In this document: positions 19,331-27,954 of the stretch, piece after piece
Layout of the letters: the number at the start of each line of letters is the position of its first letter
Position numbering within the stretch: the first letter of the stretch is position 1
Assembly: GCA_009773395.1 (NCBI GenBank)
Contig: WRPI01000002.1
Location: 505,867 to 569,866 of the forward strand
Direction of reading: 5' to 3'
Length of the DNA stretch: 64,000 nt
Source: Hyphomonadaceae bacterium
GTDB taxonomy: Bacteria; Pseudomonadota; Alphaproteobacteria; Caulobacterales; Aquidulcibacteraceae
Position numbers and translations under genes: made by a program
Notes under the pieces: generated by a model
What the model was told of the DNA's origin: nothing
What the model saw: only the letters and a program-made list of their open reading frames with translations
Database searches by the model: none

Positions 19331-20216
19331 AAATTATTTGAGGTTTATCGGTGGTATAATTGCGAGCCTAACCCTAATTGCCGTTACAACTGCCTGTTCG
19401 CAAAGCTTTGCCAATGAGGAGCAAAGCGAACCCCTAAATCAAGTGGACGCTAATCAAATCCCGATTGCCAATTTTCGTGAGCTTGACCCCGAAAATGTAA
19501 TTGTGATGGATACCAGCAAAGGGCGAATAATTATTGAATTGGCAACGAAAATGGCACCGCTTCATGCCGCGCGAATCAAAGAGCTAAGCCGCAGTCATTT
19601 TTATGATGGCCTCGCATTTCACCGGGTTATAGAAGGCTTTATGGCGCAAGGTGGTGATCCTTTGGGTGATGGCACTGGCGGCTCACCTTTGCCTGATTTA
19701 ACCCAAGAATTCAATTTTCGGCGCGGTCCAGATTTTCCATTTGTAAAAGCGGGCGAGCGCGGCGGTATTACCCTTGGTTGGGTTGATAGCATTCCCGTAA
19801 CATCGCAGCCCGATGTCCTTATGAGCCGCACATTTGACGGCAAAGTCGCCGCATGGGGTAATCACTGCCCAGCGGTTACTTCAATGGCGCGTAGTTCTCA
19901 AATCAACTCGGCCAATAGCCAGTTTTTTCTGTTGCGCAATACTTATCCGTCATTAGATCGCAATTACACAGTTTGGGGCCGCGCTGTTGTTGGGCTTGAA
20001 GTGATACGGGCCTTGAAAATTGGCGAACCTGTGGTCAATCCTGATACTATGATTACGGTGCGGGTTTTGGCAGATTTGCCAGCCGAACAAAGACCGCATG
20101 TCTGGGTCGAAAAACTCGATGCACCATCGTTTCAGCAGCGTTTGGCGCAGGTAATTGCGCGCGATGGCGATCGTTTCACAAATTGCGATTTAATGCCAGC
20201 AGTTTTGATACGATAA
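19320..20216 (+). CDS. Cyclophilin-type peptidyl-prolyl isomerase, predicted lipoprotein
   Basis: 298 residues. A GTG start at 19320 with GGAG 8 bp upstream gives a lipoprotein signal ending at AVTTAC. The cyclophilin domain runs from about residue 62, with FYDGLAFHRVIEGFMAQGGDP and the SSQINSANSQFFL core containing conserved active-site residues. A loop between the two cores and a C-terminal extension make it longer than cytoplasmic PpiB. It probably helps fold envelope proteins. It overlaps coaD by 11 bp. Confidence 0.88.
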   Translation: MRSENYLRFIGGIIASLTLIAVTTACSQSFANEEQSEPLNQVDANQIPIANFRELDPENVIVMDTSKGRIIIELATKMAPLHAARIKELSRSHFYDGLAFHRVIEGFMAQGGDPLGDGTGGSPLPDLTQEFNFRRGPDFPFVKAGERGGITLGWVDSIPVTSQPDVLMSRTFDGKVAAWGNHCPAVTSMARSSQINSANSQFFLLRNTYPSLDRNYTVWGRAVVGLEVIRALKIGEPVVNPDTMITVRVLADLPAEQRPHVWVEKLDAPSFQQRLAQVIARDGDRFTNCDLMPAVLIR

Positions 20217-20275
20217 AACCAATTGTAATTTGGTTTTAATGCTTTATTGAAGCGCCATATTTTTGAGGACAAATT

Positions 20276-20731
20276 ATGACAAATGAAATGAATACTTTGG
20301 TTTTAAGCCTTGATACAGGTGATGTAACCATTCAATTGCGCCCCGATTTGGCACCAAACCATGTCGCCCGCATCAAGGAATTAGTGTCGGAAGGTTTTTA
20401 CGATGGCATTATTTTTCACCGCGTAATTGATGGCTTCATGGCGCAATGCGGCTGCCCCAAGGGTCAAGGCACTGGCGGGTCGTCGAAACCAGATTTAGCG
20501 CAAGAGTTTAACTCCGAACCCCATGTTCGCGGTGTATGTTCAATGGCGCGCACCAATAACCCTAATTCGGCCAATAGCCAGTTCTTTATTTGCCTTGATG
20601 ACGCGAGTTTCCTTGATCGCCAATATACGGTTTGGGGCGTGGTAACAGATGGCATGGATGCGGTAGACGCTTTGCCAAAGGGCGAGCCACCAAGAAGCCC
20701 TGGTAAAATTGTTTCGGCAAAAATCGGCTAA
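20276..20731 (+). CDS. ppiB: Cyclophilin-type peptidyl-prolyl isomerase (cytoplasmic)
   Basis: 151-residue single-domain cyclophilin with no signal peptide. FYDGIIFHRVIDGFMAQCGCP and NNPNSANSQFFICLDD carry the active-site Arg, Phe and Gln positions, and FLDRQYTVWG is the usual late motif. It accelerates proline isomerisation. It follows the exported paralogue by 59 bp and precedes a VOC protein by 2 bp. Confidence 0.93.
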   Translation: MTNEMNTLVLSLDTGDVTIQLRPDLAPNHVARIKELVSEGFYDGIIFHRVIDGFMAQCGCPKGQGTGGSSKPDLAQEFNSEPHVRGVCSMARTNNPNSANSQFFICLDDASFLDRQYTVWGVVTDGMDAVDALPKGEPPRSPGKIVSAKIG

Positions 20732-20733
20732 TA

Positions 20734-21123
20734 ATGGCAATTATTGCGCTCGATCATATGCAAATGGCGATGCCAATTGGTGAAGAAAATCGGGCGCGAC
20801 AATTTTATTGTGGCATTTTGGGCATGATTGAAGTGCCTAAGCCTGCGCCAATGGCCGCGCGCGGCGGTGTTTGGTTTCGTGCGGGTTCGGTCAATTTGCA
20901 TATGGGTGTCCAACTTGACTTTATACCCGCAAAAAAGGCGCACCCAGCTTTTATTGTTAACAATTTTGCGGCGTTGATAGCCTCGCTTACAAGCGCCAAT
21001 TACCCTGTAAAACAAGATTTCGAACTTGAAAAAGTGAATAGACTTTTCACCCAAGATTGCTTTGGTAATCGCATCGAAATAATTGAAGGAAATAGCCCAA
21101 AATTCGCAAAAGCCATTCCATGA
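20734..21123 (+). CDS. VOC-superfamily (glyoxalase/bleomycin-resistance fold) protein
   Basis: 129 residues with a single VOC module. The start LDHMQMAMP, ARQFYCGILGM and the end DCFGNRIEIIEG are the standard beta-alpha-beta-beta-beta pattern, with possible metal ligands His8, His56 and Glu near 117. The substrate is unknown. It starts 2 bp after ppiB and overlaps queA by 4 bp, so it is part of the operon. Confidence 0.8.
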   Translation: MAIIALDHMQMAMPIGEENRARQFYCGILGMIEVPKPAPMAARGGVWFRAGSVNLHMGVQLDFIPAKKAHPAFIVNNFAALIASLTSANYPVKQDFELEKVNRLFTQDCFGNRIEIIEGNSPKFAKAIP

Positions 21124-22178
21124 AACTTGCTGACTTCGACTATTTTCTTCCGCCCGAATTAATCGCGCTGCGACCCGTAAAGCCGCGCGATAGTTCGCTT
21201 CTATTGCTGGTTAATACAGACGAAAGTCTTGAGGATAGGCAATTCGCCGATTTGCCAAAATTATTGCGCAAAGGCGATGTATTGGTTTTCAATAATTCCA
21301 AAACCCTTCCTGCGGCATTAATTGGGGTTCGCCCACCGCGTGATGACAAAAGCCCACAAATAAAAATCCAAGTCAATTTGCATAAAAAGCAAGGGGAAGG
21401 CGAGTGGCTTGCATTTATTAAACCTGCCAAACGCGTCGTTCTCGGCGATGTGCTTAATTTTGCTGAGAATTTCAGCGCCGAAGTTAAAGAAAAAAAAGAA
21501 GGCGGCGAAGTTAGTTTGGTGTTTAATAAGACTGGCGAAGATTTGGTTTTGGCGCTCGAACGAGTCGGCAAAATGCCAATTCCGCCCTATATTGGGCAAA
21601 AAAGACCAGTTGATGAAAGTGACAAAATTGATTATCAGACGATTTACGGCGCGCCGCAAGGTTCAGTAGCAACCCCCACGGCAGGTCTGCATTTTACCAA
21701 AAATTTGATGGAAAAACTGGCGGCTATGGGTGTTGAAACGCACTTTGTGACCCTTCATGTCGGCGCAGGGACGTTTTTACCGGTCAGAACCGAAAATATT
21801 TTGGAGCATAAAATGCATGCAGAATATTTTGAACTTTCTGCCAAAACCGCTTCCGCGATCAATATCGCCAAAGCCCAAAATCGACGCATTATTTGCGTTG
21901 GCACCACTTCGTTGCGGGTGTTGGAAAGCGCTGCCGACCCGACAGGAATTTTGCGCGAATATTATGGCGAAACCGATATTTTCCTGTATCCAGGGAAGTC
22001 AATTAAAATCGTTGACGGTTTAATCTCCAATTTTCACTTGCCCAAATCAACATTATTGATGTTGATGTGTGCATTTTCAGGCACTGAAATTGTGAAATCA
22101 GCGTATCAACATGCAATCCGCGCCAAATATCGCTTTTTTTCTTATGGCGATGCCGGGCTTTGGTGGCGGCATGGATAA
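21120..22178 (+). CDS. queA: S-adenosylmethionine:tRNA ribosyltransferase-isomerase
   Basis: Adds the ribosyl part of SAM to preQ1 in tRNA, making epoxyqueuosine. 352 residues. [15 protein letters not shown] at the start, [38 protein letters not shown] and [12 protein letters not shown] are all family hallmarks. It lies directly before tgt, its pathway partner, with a 4-bp overlap to the preceding VOC gene. Confidence 0.96.
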   Translation: MKLADFDYFLPPELIALRPVKPRDSSLLLLVNTDESLEDRQFADLPKLLRKGDVLVFNNSKTLPAALIGVRPPRDDKSPQIKIQVNLHKKQGEGEWLAFIKPAKRVVLGDVLNFAENFSAEVKEKKEGGEVSLVFNKTGEDLVLALERVGKMPIPPYIGQKRPVDESDKIDYQTIYGAPQGSVATPTAGLHFTKNLMEKLAAMGVETHFVTLHVGAGTFLPVRTENILEHKMHAEYFELSAKTASAINIAKAQNRRIICVGTTSLRVLESAADPTGILREYYGETDIFLYPGKSIKIVDGLISNFHLPKSTLLMLMCAFSGTEIVKSAYQHAIRAKYRFFSYGDAGLWWRHG

Positions 22179-22189
22179 AGGACGTTAAA

Positions 22190-23302
22190 TTGGGATTTCC
22201 ATTTGAAATCAAAGCACAATCAGGCAAAGCTCGCGCCGGAATATTAAAAACGACGCGCGGCGATATTCGCACGCCTGCCTTTATGCCAGTGGGAACTGCC
22301 GCGACCGTAAAAGCCATGACAACCGGCCAAGTGAAAGCAACTGGCGCAGATATTATTTTGGCCAATACTTATCATTTAATGTTGCGCCCCGGTGGGGAGC
22401 GCCTGAAACGGCTTGGCGGCGTGCATAGTTTTATGAATTGGGATAAGCCAATATTGACCGATAGTGGCGGCTTTCAAGTTTGGTCTTTGTCTGGCTTGCG
22501 CAAACTAACAGAACAAGGCGTGGAATTTGCGAGCCATATTGACGGCTCACGCCATATGCTTACGCCCGAATATTGCATTGAATTGCAGGCTGATTTAATT
22601 GGTTCAGACATCGCGATGCAGCTCGATGAATGCACTAAATTCGGCTCCAGTGAGACGGAAGCAAAATCGTCCATGGAATTATCGCTCAGATGGGCAAACA
22701 GATGTAAAGCCGCGTTTGGCGCCCGCGAGAACCAAGCCCTCTTCGGCATTGTGCAGGGGTCAACATTCGCGAATTTGCGTGAACAAAGCGCCAAAGCACT
22801 GTTGGATATTGGCTTTGACGGCTATGCCATTGGTGGCCTCGCAGTCGGTGAGGGGCATGAAGTCATGTGCCAAGTTTTGGATTATACTGTGCCGCACTTG
22901 CCTAGCCAAAGCCCAAGATATTTAATGGGCGTTGGCAAACCGATTGATATTATTGAAAGCGTGGCTCGCGGCGTCGATATGTTTGATTGTGTGTTGCCGA
23001 CAAGGGCAGGGCGACATGGTCAGGCTTGGACTTGGGACGGGCCAATAAATATCCGCAATGCCCGCTTTTTGGAAGATTTATCGCCTTTGGATGCGTCAAT
23101 TGATTGCGAAGCCAGCAGTGTTTATTCCAAAGCCTATCTCAATCATCTGTTCAAATGCAATGAAATATTGGGGCAGACCCTTTTATCTTGGCATAATATC
23201 GCATTTTTTCAGAGCTTAATGGCGAAAATCCGTGATGCAATCGAAAATCAATATTTCGAAGAACTACTGACGGATTTGCGTGGGCGCTGGAAGAATAAAT
23301 AG
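22190..23302 (+). CDS. tgt: tRNA-guanine transglycosylase with altered zinc site
   Basis: Exchanges guanine-34 for preQ1 in tRNAs with GUN anticodons. About 370 residues. The TTG at 22190 is chosen because AAAGGA lies 7 bp upstream and the N-terminus then matches the family. The catalytic motifs are present: [10 protein letters not shown] (general-base Asp) and [11 protein letters not shown] (nucleophile Asp). The zinc site C-x-C-x-x-C...H is degenerate: the positions read Ile304, Cys306, Ser309 and His335, so two of three cysteines are lost. The frame and spacing to His335 are unchanged. It is coupled to queA upstream. Confidence 0.94.
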   Translation: MGFPFEIKAQSGKARAGILKTTRGDIRTPAFMPVGTAATVKAMTTGQVKATGADIILANTYHLMLRPGGERLKRLGGVHSFMNWDKPILTDSGGFQVWSLSGLRKLTEQGVEFASHIDGSRHMLTPEYCIELQADLIGSDIAMQLDECTKFGSSETEAKSSMELSLRWANRCKAAFGARENQALFGIVQGSTFANLREQSAKALLDIGFDGYAIGGLAVGEGHEVMCQVLDYTVPHLPSQSPRYLMGVGKPIDIIESVARGVDMFDCVLPTRAGRHGQAWTWDGPINIRNARFLEDLSPLDASIDCEASSVYSKAYLNHLFKCNEILGQTLLSWHNIAFFQSLMAKIRDAIENQYFEELLTDLRGRWKNK

Positions 23303-23305
23303 TAG

Positions 23306-23848
23306 TTAGCGGTTATTTTTCGGGCGCGCGCGTCCACAATTTCGCCCCTCGGCCAGGCCGCGCAAATAACCGCGCCTAATTTGACCCAATTCGAGTGCTT
23401 TGTTAAATTCGCGCTCCGCCGCACTTGCGCCCGATAATCGCCTAACTACATTACGAGCTGGCATAACGCTCGAACCAGCCGCACGAACCACATCTTCGGC
23501 GGCTTCACTGACAATTGCGCCTGAGCGTTCAGCGGTGCTGCGTTCATCAATGCTGGCGCGCCGCACTTCTTCGGGCGGTAAAACTTCATCTAATTGCGAT
23601 AATTGGTAATAAATCCAGCTACATTCGAAACCAACCGGCGTTGCATACGGATCTATAATTTGCGCCAATGCAGGTGGTATTTGGGTGCGAATGAAGTTTA
23701 AGTCGCGAAGTGGCTGGGTTGCGACACTGGTCGCGATTGATTGCGCACTCATGCCATTTTGCTTGGTTCTTGGCTTATTGGTGGTGGCGCAGGCCGCCAA
23801 GCCACAAAGACACCCCAAAAGGCAAACCAATAATGCGCGATTTTTCAT
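23306..23848 (-). CDS. Unrecognised lipoprotein
   Basis: 180 residues of no family I recognise. The signal MKNRALLVCLLGCLCGLAAC ends in a clear lipobox. The mature part has a segment FECSWIYYQLSQLDEVLPP near residue 74 and an Ala/Arg-rich helical C-terminus. Two further cysteines (near 75 and 172) may form a disulfide. It is convergent with tgt, ending 3 bp away. Confidence 0.6.
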   Translation of the reverse strand: MKNRALLVCLLGCLCGLAACATTNKPRTKQNGMSAQSIATSVATQPLRDLNFIRTQIPPALAQIIDPYATPVGFECSWIYYQLSQLDEVLPPEEVRRASIDERSTAERSGAIVSEAAEDVVRAAGSSVMPARNVVRRLSGASAAEREFNKALELGQIRRGYLRGLAEGRNCGRARPKNNR

Positions 23849-24022
23849 TTATTATCCATTCGTCTTTATGAGTGCCAAAAAATTGCAGCTTTCACAATCA
23901 TTTTTTCATAAACAAAGGCTAACCTGCGTAAATTCGCTGTCTTAGTGTGCTTTATGATTGACCTATGCGAAACTATCGCTAAACCGCACACCTCAATTGC
24001 ATCAGTTCGCAATAAATAAAAT

Positions 24023-24097
24023 GGGCCGGTAGCTCAGCGGTAGAGCACCCGACTTTTAATCGAGTGGTCGTGGGTTCGATCCCCACTCGGCCCACCA
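24023..24097 (+). tRNA. tRNA-Lys (anticodon UUU)
   Basis: 75 nt including an encoded CCA. The acceptor stem GGGCCGG pairs with TCGGCCC (one G-U), the D arm is GCTC/GAGC, the anticodon loop is CTTTTAA with anticodon TTT, and the T arm is GTGGG/CCCAC with TTCGATC. The anticodon stem CCCGA/TCGAG has a C28-A42 mismatch where G42 would be expected. All other positions look functional. Confidence 0.95.
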
Positions 24098-24108
24098 CTT
24101 TTTATTTT

Positions 24109-24195
24109 CAGATTTGCACTCTCGCCCTACGGGCTCACTCACAAATCTGGTATCAATTTGAGAGCGATTTTTGAAAAGCGTCGTTTTCAAAAATC
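24109..24195. repeat. Paired hairpins with GCGTCG loop, copy A
   Basis: Two hairpins follow the tRNA. The first pairs CAGATTTG with CAAATCTG (24109-24116 and 24142-24149) around a GCCC/GGGC inner stem. The second is a perfect 12-bp stem (24166-24177 and 24184-24195) with loop GCGTCG. A like-built pair with different stems but the same loop lies at 37087-37170. The rest of the 471-bp gap before the OmpA gene (24196-24568) shows AT-rich sequence and no gene I can support. Confidence 0.55.
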
Positions 24196-24568
24196 ACTCA
24201 CATTTTTTTACTTGGTCGCTGCGCTCCATTTATATTTCTGTTGTTTTATTTGCGAGCAATGTGTCATTTTCTCAATTTACAGCGCCGTTTCACCATTTGT
24301 AAAAGAATCAAATGATATGGAAAACGGTGAGTGGAGATTGATGCAATACTCAATTTGCTTTCACTCATTACTTGGTTCGTAAATTATAGTGTTGAAAATG
24401 CAACAAAATGCATAGTTTTGATTGGTTATAGCGGTTTTACTGATACAGAACTTGCTTAACTAGTTGACGATTCTTACCAATAGTTTATTGAAGTTATTGA
24501 AATGCATTTATGCGTTTGCTGGTTTGCGGCGATTTTTACCGTCGTGTTTATGAGAGAGGGAATTACCC

Positions 24569-25759
24569 ATGAAAAAAATATTGCTTAGTGCTACTGCATT
24601 AGCAGTTCTTGCCGCTGCTCCGGGCTTGGCTTCCGCACAGGGAACCACTGGCTGGTATGGCAGCGCGAACGCAGGCTATTCGCTTGACGGTGGTCTTGAT
24701 TTTGAAAACCCTACGCCTTTGGCTGGTGCGCTTGATCGTGCATTTGTTATTGGTAATAGTGGTGAAGGCGACGGCGGTTGGGGCGGTGGCCTTGCGCTTG
24801 GTTACGCTTTTGAAAACGGCTTCCGTTTGGAAGGCGCTTTAGACAATAGCCATTCAAACTTCAGCACTTCATCTGCGCTTTCATCATTGGGTGGCACGCA
24901 AGTTTGGTCCGCTATGTTGAACGGTCTTTATGATTTCAACCGTGACGGCATGATTAACCCTTTCTTGGGCGCTGGTATCGGTATGGGCCGTGTTAAAACT
25001 AACTTCGATTCGGTTGGTGCGGCTACTAATTTGGCTACCACCTCACGCGTTCGCGGTGTTGACACCGATTCAGCTTTGGCTTGGCAATTGATTGCTGGTT
25101 TGGGCATCCGCTTGTCGGACCAATTGTCTGCTGATTTGACCTATAAATTGTTGAACATTTCCGATCTTTCATTTGCGGGTACTGCAACTGGTGGCACAAC
25201 TGCTAGTGCGGCTCGTTTGGTAAATGGCGCATTTGGTGGCAATGGCGTTGACGGTGGCACTGTTGGTTTGGGCTTGCGTTATAGCTTCGCAGCTCCTCCT
25301 GCTCCTCCTCCGCCACCACCACCTCCGCCACCTCCGCCACCACCTCCGCCACCACCTCCGCCACCACCACCACCTCCGCCACCTCCGCCACCACCTCCGC
25401 CTCCTGCGGTTTGTGACGGTCGTTCGTTCGTGGTTTACTTCGATCATGACAAGTCAAACTTGACTGCTGAAGCTACTTCAGTGATTGATAACGAAGTTCA
25501 GGAAGTTGCGGCTAAATCTTGCAATTATGCTTCGGCATTGATTCAAGGTCACGCGGATTTGTCGGGTAACCCACGTTACAACATCGGCCTATCACAGCGT
25601 CGTGTTACTATTGTTCGTGATGCTTTGGTTGCCAGAGGCGTACCGGGTGACATGATGACTGGTGAAGCGTTCGGCGAATCCAAACCAGCAGTTGCTACTG
25701 CTGATGGCGTCAAAGAGCCTTTGAACCGTCGTACTGAAGTTACCTTTAACTTCCAATAA
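24569..25759 (+). CDS. OmpA-family outer membrane protein with a 34-proline linker
   Basis: 396 residues. A signal peptide ends at ASAQ (about 23). Residues 24-240 form an eight-stranded OmpA/Opa-like beta barrel (aromatic and glycine-rich strands, ending LRYSF). Residues 246-279 are 34 consecutive prolines. Residues 285-396 are the OmpA C-terminal domain that binds peptidoglycan (VVYFDHDKSNL, NIGLSQRRVTIVRDAL, NRRTEV). It should tether the outer membrane to the wall. AGAGAGGGA precedes the ATG, and a strong terminator follows. The codon style (CTT/GGT-rich) suggests high expression. Confidence 0.9.
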   Translation: MKKILLSATALAVLAAAPGLASAQGTTGWYGSANAGYSLDGGLDFENPTPLAGALDRAFVIGNSGEGDGGWGGGLALGYAFENGFRLEGALDNSHSNFSTSSALSSLGGTQVWSAMLNGLYDFNRDGMINPFLGAGIGMGRVKTNFDSVGAATNLATTSRVRGVDTDSALAWQLIAGLGIRLSDQLSADLTYKLLNISDLSFAGTATGGTTASAARLVNGAFGGNGVDGGTVGLGLRYSFAAPPAPPPPPPPPPPPPPPPPPPPPPPPPPPPPPPPPPPAVCDGRSFVVYFDHDKSNLTAEATSVIDNEVQEVAAKSCNYASALIQGHADLSGNPRYNIGLSQRRVTIVRDALVARGVPGDMMTGEAFGESKPAVATADGVKEPLNRRTEVTFNFQ

Positions 25760-25778
25760 GACTTATTCAGTCAAGACA

Positions 25779-25807
25779 AAAGGCCCAGCGCAAGCTGGGC
25801 CTTTTTT
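25779..25807 (+). terminator. Rho-independent terminator of the OmpA-family gene
   Basis: Perfect 11-bp stem AAAGGCCCAGC (25779-25789) with GCTGGGCCTTT (25794-25804), loop GCAA, then more T. It is placed 20 bp beyond the stop codon. Confidence 0.9.
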
Positions 25808-25865
25808 GTTGGTTCTTAAAAAATGCTTGGCCATTGAGTAAAAGAATTGCTGCCCAGCTTCCGCG

Positions 25866-26699
25866 CTATTTTTTCAAATATTCGTGATTGCCATAAGTGA
25901 CCACTTTATCGCCCGCCGTGAGTTCATTTGGCGAAAAGGCACTTGCGCTTTTCAATGAACGATAAATCGGTTCGAAATCCTGCAATGTGGCTTGAAACAA
26001 TTCGTCAAAATCATCAATCACAAAATAAATATCTTGAAAATCATCAATTTTGTAGTTGGTGCGCATAAGCCTAGTTAGATCAAATTCAACGCGGTTAGGG
26101 GAGGGCGATTCGAGCGCGAAAACGCTTTCGGCGGGCGAAGATAAAATGCCCGCGCCATATATCTTCATCGCCCCATTTTCGCGGATAAGGCCAAATTCGA
26201 CACTATACCAATAAAGCCGTGCCAATTGTTTGAGGTCAAAATTCCCGTATGCGCGTTGACCGCCTTTGCCATAGGCTTGCATATAATCGGCAAAAACATG
26301 ATTGGTGAGAAGCGGGACATGGCCGTAAACATCGTGAAAAATGTCAGGTGCTTCGATATAATCAAATTCGGACGGTTTGCGGATAAACCGTCCCGCCGGA
26401 AATTTTCGGTTTGCGAGTAAATCAAAGAATTCAATGTCGGGAACTAATCCCGGCACAGCTACAACTTCCCAGCCCGTCAATGGTTTAAGCGCCTGATTTA
26501 ATTGCCGAAAATCCGGAATGCCACGACCATGCAAGTCCAACGCGTCGAGGCCATCTAAAAATGGTTTGCAAGCGCGGCTTCGTAATATTTCATATTGGCG
26601 ATCATAAAGCCGAAGCCAAATGTCATGCTCGCTTTGGCTATAATTTTCCCATTTTTGCTCAATTATCCAGGAATTTGCATTGTGTTTCGGCTTATTCAT
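25866..26699 (-). CDS. phhA: Phenylalanine 4-monooxygenase
   Basis: Hydroxylates phenylalanine to tyrosine with a tetrahydropterin and non-haem iron. 277 residues, the bacterial catalytic-domain size. The iron ligands are His122 and His127 in PDIFHDVYGHVPLL and Glu169 in WYSVEFGL. GAGILSSPAES and the DIYFVIDDFDEL end segment also match. It is a single gene here; no homogentisate or pterin-recycling genes are visible nearby. Confidence 0.95.
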   Translation of the reverse strand: MNKPKHNANSWIIEQKWENYSQSEHDIWLRLYDRQYEILRSRACKPFLDGLDALDLHGRGIPDFRQLNQALKPLTGWEVVAVPGLVPDIEFFDLLANRKFPAGRFIRKPSEFDYIEAPDIFHDVYGHVPLLTNHVFADYMQAYGKGGQRAYGNFDLKQLARLYWYSVEFGLIRENGAMKIYGAGILSSPAESVFALESPSPNRVEFDLTRLMRTNYKIDDFQDIYFVIDDFDELFQATLQDFEPIYRSLKSASAFSPNELTAGDKVVTYGNHEYLKK

Positions 26700-26775
26700 G
26701 AATTAGTCCACTACCCATTTAGTTGCAAATGAAACTAAACTAGCCCAATTCGCGATAATGTCAATTTAATTCAAA

Positions 26776-27108
26776 TCAATTAAGCGGGGCGTTGCGCTGA
26801 TATATGCCGCTTTTGGCGTCAAAATTGCTGAACATTTCGCCTATCGCGGGGTGGTCAATCGGGCCGCCTGTCAAGTCCGCCAATAGATTTTGCTCTGAAA
26901 CATAAGCGATATAATGAGTATCAGAGTTTTCTGCCAAAAGATGGTAAAAGGGTTGGTTGCGGTCTGGTCGATAATTTTCGGGAATGGATTGATACCATTC
27001 TTCCGAATTGGAAAATTCGGCATCAACGTCAAACACAACCCCACGGAACGGCAGCAAACGATGCCGAACTATTTCGCCAATTCCGTATTTTGCCTGTCTT
27101 AAGTCCAA
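26776..27108 (-). CDS. hspQ: Heat-shock protein HspQ / hemimethylated-DNA-binding family
   Basis: 110 residues of the YccV/HspQ family. KYGIGEIVRHRLLPFRGVVFDVDAEF at the start, then NQPFYHLLAEN and YIAYVSEQNLL are family motifs. HspQ proteins stimulate Lon and other proteases; the same fold was described as binding hemimethylated DNA. It lies 76 bp upstream of phhA on the same strand and diverges from rlmE. Confidence 0.9.
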   Translation of the reverse strand: MDLRQAKYGIGEIVRHRLLPFRGVVFDVDAEFSNSEEWYQSIPENYRPDRNQPFYHLLAENSDTHYIAYVSEQNLLADLTGGPIDHPAIGEMFSNFDAKSGIYQRNAPLN

Positions 27109-27160
27109 AATAACAACTCCTGCAATGAAAATAGTTATTGTTTAGCGTTTTGGCAATGGT

Positions 27161-27952
27161 ATGTGCTACATCAAGCAGGAAAACTGGAAATTTGATTTGA
27201 ACGACATAAGCGACATTCCGCCAAATCCTGACGCAAAACCCAAAGTCGTCGGTGAACAAAATCCCAAACGCCGCCGTATAATCACTGGTGAGGGCGCAAA
27301 GGCGCATGTCCACGAAAAATTTGAGCGTGTAAAAACTGCACGTAAGCGCTCACCGCAATCAGCAAGGTGGCTCGAGCGGCAATTAAATGACCCTTATGTA
27401 AAGCTGGCAAAAGCCGAGGGTTGGCGCTCCCGCGCTGCTTATAAATTATTGGAGTTAAATGAAGCGCATCATTTCTTAAAAAAAGGCGCAATTGTGCTCG
27501 ACTTGGGGGTTGCCCCTGGTAGCTGGGCGCAAGTTGCAGTTAAGAAAGGGGCGGCGCGCATTGTTGGTGTTGATTTACTGCCAGTTAGTCCAATTGAAGG
27601 CGTTATTTTGGTCGAAGGCGATTTTATGGAAGAGAGCATTCAAGCCCAATTGCTCGCACATTTGGGTTCAAAGCCAAATTTGATTATGTCTGACATGGCC
27701 GCCAATACGGTTGGACACAAGCAAACCGATCATATTCGCACAATCAATCTAGCGCAAATGGCGACAGATTTTGCGATTGGACATTTGGATAAAGGCGGCA
27801 CTTTCATCGCCAAAGTTTTCCAAGGTGGGTCCGAAGGGCAGATGCTGACCCGCCTTAAACAGAACTTCAAAACCGTAAAACACGTAAAACCAAAAGCCAG
27901 CCGTAGCGATAGTGTTGAGCTTTATTTATTGGCAATGGGGAAGAAGTCGTGA
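27161..27952 (+). CDS. rlmE: 23S rRNA (uridine-2552 2'-O) methyltransferase
   Basis: FtsJ/RrmJ family, up to 263 residues. The SAM site LDLGVAPGSWAQVA and the catalytic elements DLLPV, DMAANTVGHKQTDH and FIAKVFQGGSE are intact, covering the Lys-Asp-Lys-Glu tetrad. It carries an extra N-terminal arm of about 60 residues compared with the E. coli enzyme (209), common in alphaproteobacteria. The ATG at 27161 is used; a TTG at 27197 with GGA 8 bp upstream is an alternative start. The stop lies 2 bp from the convergent phosphatase gene. Confidence 0.93.
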   Translation: MCYIKQENWKFDLNDISDIPPNPDAKPKVVGEQNPKRRRIITGEGAKAHVHEKFERVKTARKRSPQSARWLERQLNDPYVKLAKAEGWRSRAAYKLLELNEAHHFLKKGAIVLDLGVAPGSWAQVAVKKGAARIVGVDLLPVSPIEGVILVEGDFMEESIQAQLLAHLGSKPNLIMSDMAANTVGHKQTDHIRTINLAQMATDFAIGHLDKGGTFIAKVFQGGSEGQMLTRLKQNFKTVKHVKPKASRSDSVELYLLAMGKKS

Positions 27953-27954
27953 TT

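Noticed and set aside
24158..24382. Open frame of 74 codons after tRNA-Lys
   Set aside because: It runs through the perfect hairpin of copy A, lacks a ribosome-binding site and has a Cys/Phe-rich composition unlike neighbouring proteins.
25169..25457. Minus-strand Trp/Arg- or Val/Glu-rich frames across the poly-proline codons
   Set aside because: They are by-products of the CCN repeat on the other strand; no start signal or family resemblance.
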